The notes under the pieces were generated by a model, which saw only the letters and a program-made list of their open reading frames with translations, was not told the DNA's origin and did no database searches. Of a DNA stretch of 37,069 nt, positions 8,272 to 17,249 are shown piece after piece (the stretch's first letter is position 1; each line of letters opens with the position of its first letter). The translations under genes and the position numbers were made by a program. Source of the stretch: CAYUZU01 sp964448675 (GTDB lineage Bacteria > Planctomycetota > Phycisphaerae > UBA1845 > Fen-1342); NCBI GenBank assembly GCA_964448675.1, contig CAYUZU010000038.1, positions 1 through 37,069 of the forward strand. The letters are read 5' to 3'.

Positions 8272-8847
8272 ATGCACATGGCGGAGTCGGCCGACGTTAC
8301 CGCGTTGCTCGTTCGCGCGAGTGAGGGCGACTCGCGCGCCGCGGACGAATTACTCCCGCTGGTTTACGATCAGTTGCGGGCCCTCGCCGCCGATCTCATG
8401 CGCCGCGAGCGCGTCGACCACACCCTCCAGCCGACCGCCCTGGTTCACGAGGTGTACCTCAAGCTCATTGACCAGACCCGGGCCCGCTGGGAGGACCGTG
8501 CGCATTTCTTCTCGGTCGCCGCCCAGGCCCTGCGCCGCATTCTCGTCGACCATGCCCGCGGCCATGCGGCCGCCAAACGCGGTGGCCAGCGCGCCAAGCT
8601 CGAATTGAACGAGGGTATCATCGCCGCCTACGAAGAAGCCGTCGACGTGCTCGCACTGGACGACGCCCTGCGACGCCTGGCCGAGCAGGACACCCAGCGC
8701 GCTCGCGTGGTTGAGCTGCGCTTCTATGGCGGGCTCACCATCGACGAGACCGCCTCGGTTCTCGACGTCGCCACGCGCACCGTCGAACGCCAGTGGCGCT
8801 ACGCGCGCGCCTGGCTGTACCGCGAATTGGTCGAAAGCCAACCATGA
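8272..8847 (+). CDS. ECF-like RNA polymerase sigma factor (TIGR02999 type)
   Basis: 191 residues from the ATG at 8272 (a second ATG at 8278 is possible). Region 2 reads 'LLPLVYDQLRALAADLMRRE', 'TLQPTALVHEVYLKLID' and 'FFSVAAQALRRILVDHARG', the signature of the planctomycete/acidobacterial group catalogued as TIGR02999. Region 4 is the helix-turn-helix 'ELRFYGGLTIDETASVLDV' followed by 'TRTVERQWRYARAWL'. There is no extra C-terminal extension. The kinase gene starts 12 bases after the stop, so the two are cotranscribed. In this group sigma activity is thought to be controlled through the partner kinase. Targets are unknown, but the divergent surface gene is a candidate. Confidence 0.92.
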   Translation: MHMAESADVTALLVRASEGDSRAADELLPLVYDQLRALAADLMRRERVDHTLQPTALVHEVYLKLIDQTRARWEDRAHFFSVAAQALRRILVDHARGHAAAKRGGQRAKLELNEGIIAAYEEAVDVLALDDALRRLAEQDTQRARVVELRFYGGLTIDETASVLDVATRTVERQWRYARAWLYRELVESQP

Positions 8848-8859
8848 AGCCATCGTGAC

Positions 8860-11800
8860 ATGACCGCGAAGCCGCACGACAAGCAGCGCGCCATCGAGCT
8901 CTTCGAAGCGGCAGTCGAACAGACCGCCGGCCAGCGCAAGGCCTTCCTGGAGGCGGCCTGTCGCGGCCAGCCGGCGCTGCGGGCCGAAGTCGAGTCGCTC
9001 CTGGCCGCCGACCAGCGCGCTACCGGCTTTCTCGAGCCGCCAGCCCCGCCCGTGCCACCAATGCAGTCCGCCGATGACCCGTTGCTCGGCACGCAGCTCG
9101 GCAAGTACCGCCTGCAGCATGTGATCGCGGCCGGCGGCATGGGCACGGTCTACGAGGCCTTGCAGGAAGAGCCGCGCCGCACGGTCGCGCTGAAAGTCAT
9201 GCGACCGGGGCTGGCGTCGCGCTCGGCCCTGTGCCGCTTCAAGCACGAGTCGGAGATTCTCGGCCGGCTGCGGCACCCCGGCATCGCCCAGATCTACGAA
9301 GCGGGTACCCATGGTGGCGAACACGGCGCGCCGTACTTTGCCATGGAGTACATCCCCGGCGCGCGGTCGATCACGCGCTACGCTGCGGAGCAAGGCCTCT
9401 CGAGCCGCCAGCGACTGGAGCTCTTTACCCACGTCTGCGAGGCCGTTCACGCCGGGCACCAGCGCGGTATCATCCATCGCGATCTCAAGCCCGCCAACAT
9501 CCTGGTCGACCAGCACGGCCAGCCGAAACTGATTGACTTCGGCGTGGCCCGGGCCACCGACGCTGATGTGACGATTGCCACGCTGCAGACGGACGTGGGT
9601 GAGCTCGTCGGCACGCTGCGCTACATGAGCCCCGAGCAGTGCGAAGGGGACGCGGTCGAGCTGGACATCCGCTCCGACGTATACGCCCTTGGCGTCGTGC
9701 TCTTCGAGCTGCTCACCGGTGAGCTGCCTTACGACTTCAGCACCGCCTCCCCGTTCGAGGTGCCGCGCGTCATTCGCGAACAGGAGCCGCGCCGCCTCTC
9801 GGCCATCAATCGCACGCTGCGCGGCGATGTGGAGGCCATCGTGCTCAAGGCGCTCGAGAAGGATCGCCGGCGCCGCTACCAGTCCGCCGCCGGCCTGATG
9901 CGCGATATCGAGCGTTACCTCCGCCATGAACCGATCGAGGCCAAGCGCGGCCGCCGCTGGTACGTCTTCCGCAAGGCCCTCCGGCGGCATCGCATCGCGG
10001 TCGCAGTGGTTGCGTTATTCATGTTGGTGGTGAGCGCGTCTGCGGTCGGCTTGGCGGTGCTGTACCGTGACTCTACGTACGAGCGCGTGATCGCCGAGCG
10101 ACGCGCGGCGGAGCTGCGACACGCCGTCTACCTCAATGACATTACGTTGGCCCAGCGCGCCTACGAAGCCGGCAATGGCGTGGAGCTCGCCCGGCGCCTG
10201 GCCCACTGCCCACCCGATCTGCGCGGTTGGGAGTGGCACTTCTTCAGTCGTTTGGCGGACACCAGTTTGCAGACGCTGGTTGGCCACACCGACAACATCA
10301 ACGCGCTGGCCGTCTCGCCGGATGGCCGGCTGATCGCCTCCGGTGATTGCGACGGCCTGCTGTGCCTGTGGGACAGCCGCAGCGGGCAGCCCGCGCAGAC
10401 ACTTCAATCGGAGGGATTCGTCGAGCAGATTTCGTTCTCGCCGGACGGCCGCTTCCTGGCCTACGCGGGTCGGGATGTTCACGAGGCGCACGTATGGAAC
10501 CTCGAAACGGAACGACCGTGCGACCGACTTGCCATTCGGACCAACTTCGCCGTGGCGTTCTCCCCCGACGGCCGCCACGTCGCGGCCGGCGGATTCGCCT
10601 ACGAACCCCTACGCGTCTGGGACTGGCAGACCGGGCAGCGCCGCCATGAATGGCCGGACGCACTGCGCACGCGTCCCATCAACATCGCCTGGTCGCCGGA
10701 CGCACGCCTGCTCGCCACCGCACGCGCCGACGGCACCGTCGTGCTGCTCGATGTCGACAGCGGTGGCGTCGCACGCACCCTTACCGGACATACGGCCGAT
10801 GTCCGGCGCGTCGCGTTCAGCCCGGATGGTCAGCAGCTGGCATCCACGAGCTTCGACAACACGCTGCGCATCTGGGATGTCGCCTCCGGCGCGCAGCGGC
10901 ACATCTTCCGACGGCCGGGCGAGATGATGGGCGGCGTCAACTTCAGCCCGGATGGCCGGCGCATTGTGGTCGGGGGTGCTTCCGCCGTGCGCGTGTGGGA
11001 TCTGACCAGCGGCGCAGGCGAGGCCGTACGGCTGGGTCACCGAGACTACGTGTGCACGGTGGTGTTCACACCGGACGGATCGCGAATTCTGTCCTGCAGC
11101 AACGATCGGGTAATCAAGATCTGGGACGCCGCACCTGCAGCCGAACCGCCGATCCTCGCGACCTCCGACCACGAGTACGCCAGTATCGCCGTCTCCCCAA
11201 GCGGAACAACGGTCGCGGCCGGTGACATTGCCGGATGGCTCCAGATTCTCAGTATGCCGGACCGTGCTGTACTGAGCACCACCCACCCACACCGCGGCCG
11301 CATCTTGGCACTTGCGTACTCCCACGAAGGCGGGCGTTTGGCCTCCGCCGGCGACGACGGCGTTGTGCTGATCCATGGGAGTCCGGACGAAGCACCGCTG
11401 CTGACCCTGAACGTGCCCGACACCAACACGCGATGCCTGGCCTGGGCACCCGACGACGAGTGGCTTATCTCCGGCCACGGCGATGGGACTGCCCGCATCT
11501 GGGCAGCGGCGAGCGGCCGACTACGCCGCACCATCCACGCGTGCGAGGGCGAAGTCTACCGCGTCTCGCTATCGCGAGATCCGATCCGGCTCTTCACGGC
11601 CGGCAACGACCGGGCTGTACGCGTGTGGAACCCGGATTCGGGTGAGCTGCTGCGCGAGATACTTACAGGCGCCGCAGAGATGCAGCAGGTGGCGATCTCG
11701 CCCAGTGGGCGCCTGATGGCGACCGGCGCGAAGGACAAGTACGTGCGGATGTGGGATCTGGCCAGCGGCGACCTGCTCTGGGCAGTCCAGGGTCACGGAG

Positions 11801-12051
11801 GCTTCGTGACCGGGCTCGCATTCATGCCCGACGGCCACCGGCTGATCACCTGCGGCTACCACAACCTGATCCGGATCTGGGATGTCGATACCGGCGAGGT
11901 GACCCTCACGCTCCGCGGCCATGACGCGGGCGTGCGCGCCATCGCCGTTTCGCCGGACGGTCGCTGGTTCGTCTCGGCCAGCATCGACAAGACACTCCGC
12001 CTCTGGACGACGATCCGTCGACACACGAGCACCAATAGCACGGCCCCCTGA
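8860..12051 (+). CDS. Membrane Ser/Thr protein kinase with C-terminal WD40 propellers
   Basis: 1063 residues. An N-terminal acidic helical segment (1-60, 'RAIELFEAAVEQTAGQRKAF') precedes a Hanks-type kinase domain (about 83-350). The domain has glycine loop 'AAGGMGTVYEA', catalytic Lys112 in 'VALKVM', 'HRDLKPANILVD' with Asp208 and Asn213, 'DFGVA' with Asp226, and 'GTLRYMSPEQC'. All catalytic residues are present, so it should be active. A single helix at about 379-401 ('IAVAVVALFMLVVSASAVGL') places the kinase in the cytoplasm. From about 470 to the end run a dozen or more WD40 repeats ('SPDGRLIASGDCDGLLCLWD', 'LASTSFDNTLRIWDV'), enough for two propellers, probably outside the membrane as a sensing or docking surface. 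It is paired with the sigma factor just upstream. Confidence 0.93.
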   Translation: MTAKPHDKQRAIELFEAAVEQTAGQRKAFLEAACRGQPALRAEVESLLAADQRATGFLEPPAPPVPPMQSADDPLLGTQLGKYRLQHVIAAGGMGTVYEALQEEPRRTVALKVMRPGLASRSALCRFKHESEILGRLRHPGIAQIYEAGTHGGEHGAPYFAMEYIPGARSITRYAAEQGLSSRQRLELFTHVCEAVHAGHQRGIIHRDLKPANILVDQHGQPKLIDFGVARATDADVTIATLQTDVGELVGTLRYMSPEQCEGDAVELDIRSDVYALGVVLFELLTGELPYDFSTASPFEVPRVIREQEPRRLSAINRTLRGDVEAIVLKALEKDRRRRYQSAAGLMRDIERYLRHEPIEAKRGRRWYVFRKALRRHRIAVAVVALFMLVVSASAVGLAVLYRDSTYERVIAERRAAELRHAVYLNDITLAQRAYEAGNGVELARRLAHCPPDLRGWEWHFFSRLADTSLQTLVGHTDNINALAVSPDGRLIASGDCDGLLCLWDSRSGQPAQTLQSEGFVEQISFSPDGRFLAYAGRDVHEAHVWNLETERPCDRLAIRTNFAVAFSPDGRHVAAGGFAYEPLRVWDWQTGQRRHEWPDALRTRPINIAWSPDARLLATARADGTVVLLDVDSGGVARTLTGHTADVRRVAFSPDGQQLASTSFDNTLRIWDVASGAQRHIFRRPGEMMGGVNFSPDGRRIVVGGASAVRVWDLTSGAGEAVRLGHRDYVCTVVFTPDGSRILSCSNDRVIKIWDAAPAAEPPILATSDHEYASIAVSPSGTTVAAGDIAGWLQILSMPDRAVLSTTHPHRGRILALAYSHEGGRLASAGDDGVVLIHGSPDEAPLLTLNVPDTNTRCLAWAPDDEWLISGHGDGTARIWAAASGRLRRTIHACEGEVYRVSLSRDPIRLFTAGNDRAVRVWNPDSGELLREILTGAAEMQQVAISPSGRLMATGAKDKYVRMWDLASGDLLWAVQGHGGFVTGLAFMPDGHRLITCGYHNLIRIWDVDTGEVTLTLRGHDAGVRAIAVSPDGRWFVSASIDKTLRLWTTIRRHTSTNSTAP

Positions 12052-12055
12052 CACG

Positions 12056-12262
12056 GGACGTGCACAGCGCCCGCGACTCGCTTCCCGGGTGCGCCAGCAG
12101 GTCCTCCACCGCGGCCGCGCTCCCGTCCGGCTGGGCCGTGTCGCGCTTCGAACTCATGAACACCGTTTCCACATCGTGACCGGCCGGCTCGAGATACGAC
12201 GAGACGTAGCGCAGCCCAAGCGCAATTGGGTGCGCGAAGGTCGAGATCAACGTAACGCGCAT
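12056..12262 (-). pseudogene. Truncated start of a B12-binding radical-SAM-type gene
   Basis: From an ATG at 12262, with AGGGAG 7 bases upstream, the frame reads 'MRVTLISTFAHPIALGLRY' then 'VSSYLEPAGHDVETVFMSSK'. This is the start of a Rossmann-like cobalamin-binding domain as found in B12-binding radical SAM proteins. About 60 residues on, after 'AAAVEDLLAHPGS', the sequence becomes Cys/Arg/Ser-rich and runs antisense into the kinase 3' end without the rest of the domain or any CxxxCxxC radical-SAM motif. It is therefore best read as a remnant left by a deletion. The exact breakpoint cannot be placed, and the left coordinate is approximate. Confidence 0.5.
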
Positions 12263-12433
12263 GTGCGCGCTCCCTGCGAGTCGCAATACCGCCCCCTCCT
12301 TCAGCCCTGCATGCCGCATCTCAAGACTGATTCCGGCCAGAACAATACGAATCGCATGTTTTCAGTGCGATTACCTCCGCCCGCCGGCGGCCCACTCGAC
12401 ACCCAACAATCGCACCATATCGCTGGATTTGTC

Positions 12434-12462
12434 TTGAAGCCCGGGCCTGGCGCCGCTAGCGT
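12434..12462 (+). promoter_or_regulatory. Weak promoter candidate for the [FeFe] hydrogenase operon
   Basis: TTGAAG (12434-12439), a 17-base GC-rich spacer and TAGCGT (12457-12462) are the best sigma-70-like pair before the first hydrogenase gene. The -10 box is poor. The rest of 12263-12513 shows no gene and no clear operator. Confidence 0.22.
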
Positions 12463-12513
12463 GCCCCCTGGGCCGAGACCTGACGCACAAGAAGAAGTGG
12501 AAGACCAACCCCC

Positions 12514-14688
12514 GTGACCGCGCTAGACCAGTACCGTGAAACCCGCGCCGCCGCGGACGACCGGCTCGCTGCCCGGCGAACCCCGCGCCAGGTCCGCATT
12601 CAGGTGGGCTCCGCTACCTGCGAAAACGCAGCCGGCGCCGCCGACGTCCTCGATGAGTTCCGCAAGCACATTCGTGCAACCGGGCGTGACGACATCGTCA
12701 TTCACCAGACCGGCTGCACGGGGCGCTGCAGTTGTGAGCCGATCGTCAATGTCGCATTCCCTGAGCAGATGCCGGTCAAGTACGAGCACGTCGACCGCGA
12801 CAAGGCCCACCAGATCTTCACCGAGCACGTCATCGGCGGCCAGCCGCTGCGCGACTATGTCCTGGATGCCGCGTCCGCGGCACACCAGTACGAGTTCTTC
12901 TTCTGCGAGGCGCATCGGTGCGGTGCCGCCCTGCCCCGCAGCCTGCGCGACGTCTTCGCGGAGAAGCTCGCCGCCGCGAGCATCCCCGAGCAGCGCGCCG
13001 CCATCATGCCGGCGAACTGCTTCGGACTCTGTCGTCCCGGCGGTGAAGGCACGACGACGCACGTGCTCGTCCGGCCGACGAACGTGGTGTACAGCGTCTC
13101 GACCGAAGCGGACCTCGACGAACTCATCGCCGAGCACGTGCAGCGCGGCCGCATCGTCGACCGCCTGGTCAAGCACGAGCAGTTTCTCAGCCGCGGCTTC
13201 TTCTCGCTTTACGGCGACGTCAGCTTCTTCAATCGCCAGACCCGCATCGCCCTGCGCAACAGCGGTGTGATCGACCCGGAGAGCATCGACGAGGCGATCA
13301 CCCATCGCGGCTTCGAGGCCCTGGCCACCGTCCTCGACAACGGCGACCCGGCCTGGGTGCGCGACCTGGTCTCGCGCTCGCGGCTGCGCGGGCGCGGCGG
13401 CGGCGGCTACTCGACCGGTCTGAAATGGAACCAGGCGGCGGCCGAGCACGCCGACCAGAAATACATGATCTGCAACGCGGACGAGGGCGACCCTGGTGCC
13501 TTCATGGATCGCAGCATGCTCGAGGGCGATCCGTACTCGATCATCGAGGGCATGATCATCGCGGGCTTCGCCACCGGCGCATCCCAGGGTTACTTCTACG
13601 TCCGTGCGGAGTACCCGCTGGCCGTACGCCGGATCGAGAACGCCTTGCGCCAGGCCCGCGCGCTCGGTCTTCTGGGCAGGAACATTCTCGGCTCGGGCTT
13701 CGACTACGAGCTCGACATCCGGCTCGGCGCGGGCGCCTTCGTCTGCGGCGAAGAGACCGCCCTGATTCACTCGATCGAAGGCCAGCGCGGCCAGCCCCGC
13801 GTCCGTCCGCCGTATCCAACGACCGTGGGCCTGTGGGGCAAGCCCACGTGCATCAACAACGTCGAAACGCTGGCGAACGTCCCGGTCATCGTGCTATACG
13901 GCCCCGACTGGTTCGCGCAGATCGGCACGCCCCAGAGCGGCGGCACCAAGGTGTTCGCCCTGGCCGGCAAGGTCGCCCAGACAGGCCTGGTCGAGATCCC
14001 GATGGGCGCAACCCTGCGTGAGATCGTGTTCGACATCGGCGGCGGCGTTCGCGGCGGCAAGCAGCTCAAGGCCGTACAGACCGGGGGCCCGGCCGGCGGC
14101 TGCATTCGCGCGGACCTGCTGGACACCCGGGTCGACTTCGACACGCTCACCGCCGCGGGCTCGATCATGGGCTCCGGCGGCATGATCGTGCTCGACGAGG
14201 ACGATTGCGTCGTCGACCTGGCCAAGTTCTTCATGCGCTTCTCCGAGAACGAATCCTGCGGCAAGTGCACACCGTGCCGTGAAGGCACGAAGCGCATGCT
14301 CGAGTTGCTCGAGCGCATCACGAACGGCCAGGGCGTGCCCGAAGACCTGGCCAGGCTCGAGCGGCTCGGACTGCTGATGCAGAAGAGCTCGCTGTGCGGA
14401 CTCGGGCGCGCGGCGGCCAACCCGGTGCTGAGCACGCTGCGCTACTTCGCCAACGAGTACGCGGTCCACGTAGGGGCGGACAAGAGCTGCCCGGCCCGCC
14501 GCTGCCGCGCGCTGATCCGCTACGAAATCAACGAGAAGTGCGTCGGCTGCACGCTGTGTGCGCGTCGCTGCCCCGTGGCCTGCATCGACGGACAGCGGCG
14601 CGAGCGGCACGTCATCGACCAGTCCCGCTGCATCAAGTGTGGCCTGTGCCACGAGGTCTGCCGTTTCGACGCCGTCTCCCTGCAATAG
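12514..14688 (+). CDS. hydB: [FeFe]-hydrogenase NuoF-like flavin/NADH subunit
   Basis: 724 residues from a GTG start. The subunit takes hydride from or gives it to NAD(P)H through FMN and passes electrons to the hydrogenase and ferredoxin chain. In order it shows two N-terminal thioredoxin-like [2Fe-2S] domains (Cys36, 68, 72, 74 and Cys131, 136, 169, 173). The NuoF core follows, with FMN loop 'GRGGGGYSTGLKW' (293-305) and 'NADEGDPGAFMDR' (321-333), then an SLBB region (about 475-560). The [4Fe-4S] motif 'SCGKCTPCREG' has Cys582, 585, 588 and 628. A C-terminal two-cluster ferredoxin completes it (Cys676/679/682/686 and Cys706/709/712/716). This matches HydB/HndC of bifurcating hydrogenases, except that the usual protein has one N-terminal domain. 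The next gene starts 16 bases on. Cytoplasmic. Confidence 0.93.
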   Translation: MTALDQYRETRAAADDRLAARRTPRQVRIQVGSATCENAAGAADVLDEFRKHIRATGRDDIVIHQTGCTGRCSCEPIVNVAFPEQMPVKYEHVDRDKAHQIFTEHVIGGQPLRDYVLDAASAAHQYEFFFCEAHRCGAALPRSLRDVFAEKLAAASIPEQRAAIMPANCFGLCRPGGEGTTTHVLVRPTNVVYSVSTEADLDELIAEHVQRGRIVDRLVKHEQFLSRGFFSLYGDVSFFNRQTRIALRNSGVIDPESIDEAITHRGFEALATVLDNGDPAWVRDLVSRSRLRGRGGGGYSTGLKWNQAAAEHADQKYMICNADEGDPGAFMDRSMLEGDPYSIIEGMIIAGFATGASQGYFYVRAEYPLAVRRIENALRQARALGLLGRNILGSGFDYELDIRLGAGAFVCGEETALIHSIEGQRGQPRVRPPYPTTVGLWGKPTCINNVETLANVPVIVLYGPDWFAQIGTPQSGGTKVFALAGKVAQTGLVEIPMGATLREIVFDIGGGVRGGKQLKAVQTGGPAGGCIRADLLDTRVDFDTLTAAGSIMGSGGMIVLDEDDCVVDLAKFFMRFSENESCGKCTPCREGTKRMLELLERITNGQGVPEDLARLERLGLLMQKSSLCGLGRAAANPVLSTLRYFANEYAVHVGADKSCPARRCRALIRYEINEKCVGCTLCARRCPVACIDGQRRERHVIDQSRCIKCGLCHEVCRFDAVSLQ

Positions 14689-14704
14689 CCCCAATAGGTG
14701 AACC

Positions 14705-16492
14705 GTGGCAGCAGCCGAAATCAACCTGAAGATCGACGGGCGCGCGTTGTCCGTCCCGCCGGGGACCACGATCGTCCAGGCGGCCGAGCGCGTCGGCATC
14801 CGCATCCCGACCCTCTGCTATCACCCCTACCTCAGCCTGCCCGGTGCCTGCCGCGTCTGCATCGTCGACGTCAAGGACATCGGGCAGCACATGGCCGCCT
14901 GCTCGGTCGAGGTCTGGGAGGGCATGGAAGTCGTCACGAACAGCCCGCAGCTGCGCCAGGACCGGCGCGACATCGTCGAGCTGATCCTCGACAACCACTC
15001 CAAGGACTGCCAGACCTGCGAGCGCGACGGCAACTGCGAGCTCCAGAACCTGGCCTATACCCTGGGCATTCGTGAACGCCTCTTCGAGGGTGAACGCAAA
15101 GACTTCCCCATCGAAGACACCAGCGTCGCGGTCACCCGCAACCCCAACAAGTGCATTCTCTGCGGCCGCTGTGTACGCATCTGCTCCGAGGTCCAGGGCG
15201 TGCACAACCTGAGCCAGCAGGGCCGCGGCTTCCGCACGCTGGTCACCCCCGCGTACGAAGCACCCATGGACGATTCGGTCTGTATCCAGTGCGGCCAGTG
15301 CGTGGCCGTCTGTCCGACCGCCGCCTTTCTCGAAAAGCGGCATACCGACGACGTGTGGCGCGCGCTCGCCGATCCGGACAAGCACGTCGTCGTCCAGACC
15401 GCGCCGGCCATTCGCGCCGCCATTGCCGAAGGCTTCGGCGCCCAGTACGGACGCGTCACCACGGGCCGCATGGTCGCCGCGCTGCGTCTCCTCGGCTTCG
15501 ATGCCGTCTTCGATACCGTCTTCGGCGCCGACCTGTGCATCGTCGAGGAATCGACCGAGTTCCTGCGGCGGCTCGCAGGCGACGGCCCGCTGCCCATGCT
15601 GACGTCCTGCTCGCCAGCCTGGATCAACTACCTGGAGAAGTTCTACCCCGAGCTGATTCCACACGCCTCGACCTGCCGGTCGCCGATGATGATGACCTCG
15701 GTGCTCAGCAAGACCTACTACGCCGAAACGACCGGCCGGCGCCCTGAAGACATCTACATGGTGGCGGTCATGCCGTGCGTCGCGAAGAAGTTCGAGTCGC
15801 GCCGGCCCGAACACTTCGCCCCCGACGGCCGCCCCTATACCGACGCCGTGCTCACGACGCGCGAACTCATCTGGATGCTCCGCGCGGCCGGCATCGACCT
15901 CTGGACCCTCGACAACGTCGACATCTCCGTCTATCCCGCGCAGGACTTCGATGCCCCACTCGGCATCACGACCGGCGCCGGCACGATCTTCGGAGCGACT
16001 GGCGGCGTGATGGAGGCAACGCTCCGCACGGCCGCTGCACGACTCACCGGGCGGTCCGATGCCCAACTCGAATTCACCGCGGTCCGCGCGCCGGTCAAGG
16101 GGCTGATCGAGGCCACCGTCGACATCGACGGGCGCGAACTGAACGTCGGCGTGGCCAACGGCACGGGCAACGCCGCCCGGCTTCTCGACAAGGTCGTCCG
16201 CGGCGAAAAGAAGTTTCACGTGCTCGAGATGATGGCATGCCCCGGCGGGTGCATCGGCGGCGCCGGTCAACCCTATCCGTCGCGCGCCATGCGCCAGCAG
16301 TACCAGGAGCTGCTCCAGATGCGCTCCGACGCACTCCACTCCATCGACGCGTCACAGCCCGTGCGCCGCTCCCACGAGAACCCCGCCGTCCAGCAGATCT
16401 ACGACGACTTCCTCGGCACACCCGGCGGCCCCCGCGCCCACGAGCTGCTGCACACGACCTACGCCCCGAGACTCCCGCGAGGTGTACGATGA
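14705..16492 (+). CDS. hydA: [FeFe] hydrogenase catalytic subunit
   Basis: 595 residues from a GTG preceded by AGGTG. It interconverts protons and H2 at the H-cluster. Domains: a NuoG-like [2Fe-2S] domain (1-80, Cys38, 49, 52, 66), a His-ligated cluster motif 'HSKDCQTCERDGNC' (98-111), and two [4Fe-4S] clusters (Cys150/153/156/160 and Cys193/196/199/203). The H-domain motifs are L1 'TSCSPAW' (300-306), L2 'MPCVAKKFE' (356-364) and L3 'MMACPGGCIGGAG' (509-521), with a small-subunit-like helical tail to the end. Length and layout match HndD/HydA of trimeric enzymes. Ser303 stands where classical enzymes have the second Cys of TSCCP. The stop overlaps the next ATG. Maturases HydEFG are not in the window. 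Confidence 0.95.
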   Translation: MAAAEINLKIDGRALSVPPGTTIVQAAERVGIRIPTLCYHPYLSLPGACRVCIVDVKDIGQHMAACSVEVWEGMEVVTNSPQLRQDRRDIVELILDNHSKDCQTCERDGNCELQNLAYTLGIRERLFEGERKDFPIEDTSVAVTRNPNKCILCGRCVRICSEVQGVHNLSQQGRGFRTLVTPAYEAPMDDSVCIQCGQCVAVCPTAAFLEKRHTDDVWRALADPDKHVVVQTAPAIRAAIAEGFGAQYGRVTTGRMVAALRLLGFDAVFDTVFGADLCIVEESTEFLRRLAGDGPLPMLTSCSPAWINYLEKFYPELIPHASTCRSPMMMTSVLSKTYYAETTGRRPEDIYMVAVMPCVAKKFESRRPEHFAPDGRPYTDAVLTTRELIWMLRAAGIDLWTLDNVDISVYPAQDFDAPLGITTGAGTIFGATGGVMEATLRTAAARLTGRSDAQLEFTAVRAPVKGLIEATVDIDGRELNVGVANGTGNAARLLDKVVRGEKKFHVLEMMACPGGCIGGAGQPYPSRAMRQQYQELLQMRSDALHSIDASQPVRRSHENPAVQQIYDDFLGTPGGPRAHELLHTTYAPRLPRGVR

Positions 16493-17025
16493 CGCCTGTG
16501 CCCACCGACAACTGGCCCGGCGTGCAGGCCACGGCTGAAAGCGCCCTCACGCCCGACATCGTGGCGTTCATCGCCGAGTGTCGCCAGGACCCCCACCCCG
16601 AGGGCCGCCTGATCGCCGTGCTGCACCGCGTGCAGGATCATTTCGGCCATGTCGGCCGCGAGCAGATGGATGCCGTCGCCCAGCTCCTCCAGGTCCCCGC
16701 GGCGCGCGTCTCCGGCGTGGCCACCTTCTATCACTACTTCCGCCTGCAGCCGCGCGGCCGGTTCATGATCAACATCTGCATGGGCACCGCCTGCTACGTC
16801 AAAGGCGCCGACCGCGTCGCCGCCAAGTTCCGCGAGGAGCTCGGCATCGATTTCGGCCAGACGACCACCGACGGCCAGTTCTCCCTGCACGAGGCCGCCT
16901 GCCTCGGCACCTGCGGCCTCGCCCCGGTCGTGATGATCAACGACCAGGTCTTCTCCAAGGTCACCCCCGACCGCGTCCCGGCCCTGCTCGAGCAAATGAC
17001 GTCCGCCGCCGAGGGCTTTGGCTAG
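16489..17025 (+). CDS. hydC: NuoE-like [2Fe-2S] subunit of the [FeFe] hydrogenase
   Basis: 178 residues. The ATG at 16489 overlaps the preceding TGA, so translation is coupled. The thioredoxin-like [2Fe-2S] fold is marked by 'CMGTACYVKGADRV' (Cys97, Cys102) and 'ACLGTCGLAPVV' (Cys138, Cys142), spaced as in NuoE, HndA and HydC. The N-terminal helical part has 'LIAVLHRVQDHFGHV' and 'VSGVATFYHYF', both standard for the family. In bifurcating hydrogenases this subunit docks on the NuoF-like subunit beside FMN. It completes the B-A-C gene order here. It is the last gene of the operon. 224 bases without a gene follow. Confidence 0.94.
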   Translation: MTPVPTDNWPGVQATAESALTPDIVAFIAECRQDPHPEGRLIAVLHRVQDHFGHVGREQMDAVAQLLQVPAARVSGVATFYHYFRLQPRGRFMINICMGTACYVKGADRVAAKFREELGIDFGQTTTDGQFSLHEAACLGTCGLAPVVMINDQVFSKVTPDRVPALLEQMTSAAEGFG

Positions 17026-17249
17026 GCCGCACGGCGGTGCGACACGCCGCCCCGCATCACGCATCCCCCAGCGACCGACCGTAGCGTTCAACCCCGAAAC
17101 ACCCCGCGCCCGCAGGTTATGGGCGGTGGGCGACTCATCAGAAAAAGGCTGATCACGCGGTCTCCAACATGGCGCGATTCCTGGTCGATGAGACAGGCGG
17201 GTGCGAAGCCGTGACGGCAAACCATCGTCCGGGCCAACGAAGGGATACG

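Noticed and set aside
8350..9990. 546-codon minus-strand open frame
   Set aside because: It is antisense to the sigma factor and kinase, both of which have intact family motifs. The frame has none.
14633..16339. 568-codon minus-strand open frame
   Set aside because: Shadow of the [FeFe] hydrogenase gene; low-complexity His/Asp/Arg/Ala content and no motif.
17028..17168. Rho-independent terminator or riboswitch after the [FeFe] operon
   Set aside because: Only a 5-bp GGCGG/CCGCC stem without a T-run and a short ATCAG/CTGAT stem were found; no known riboswitch core is visible.
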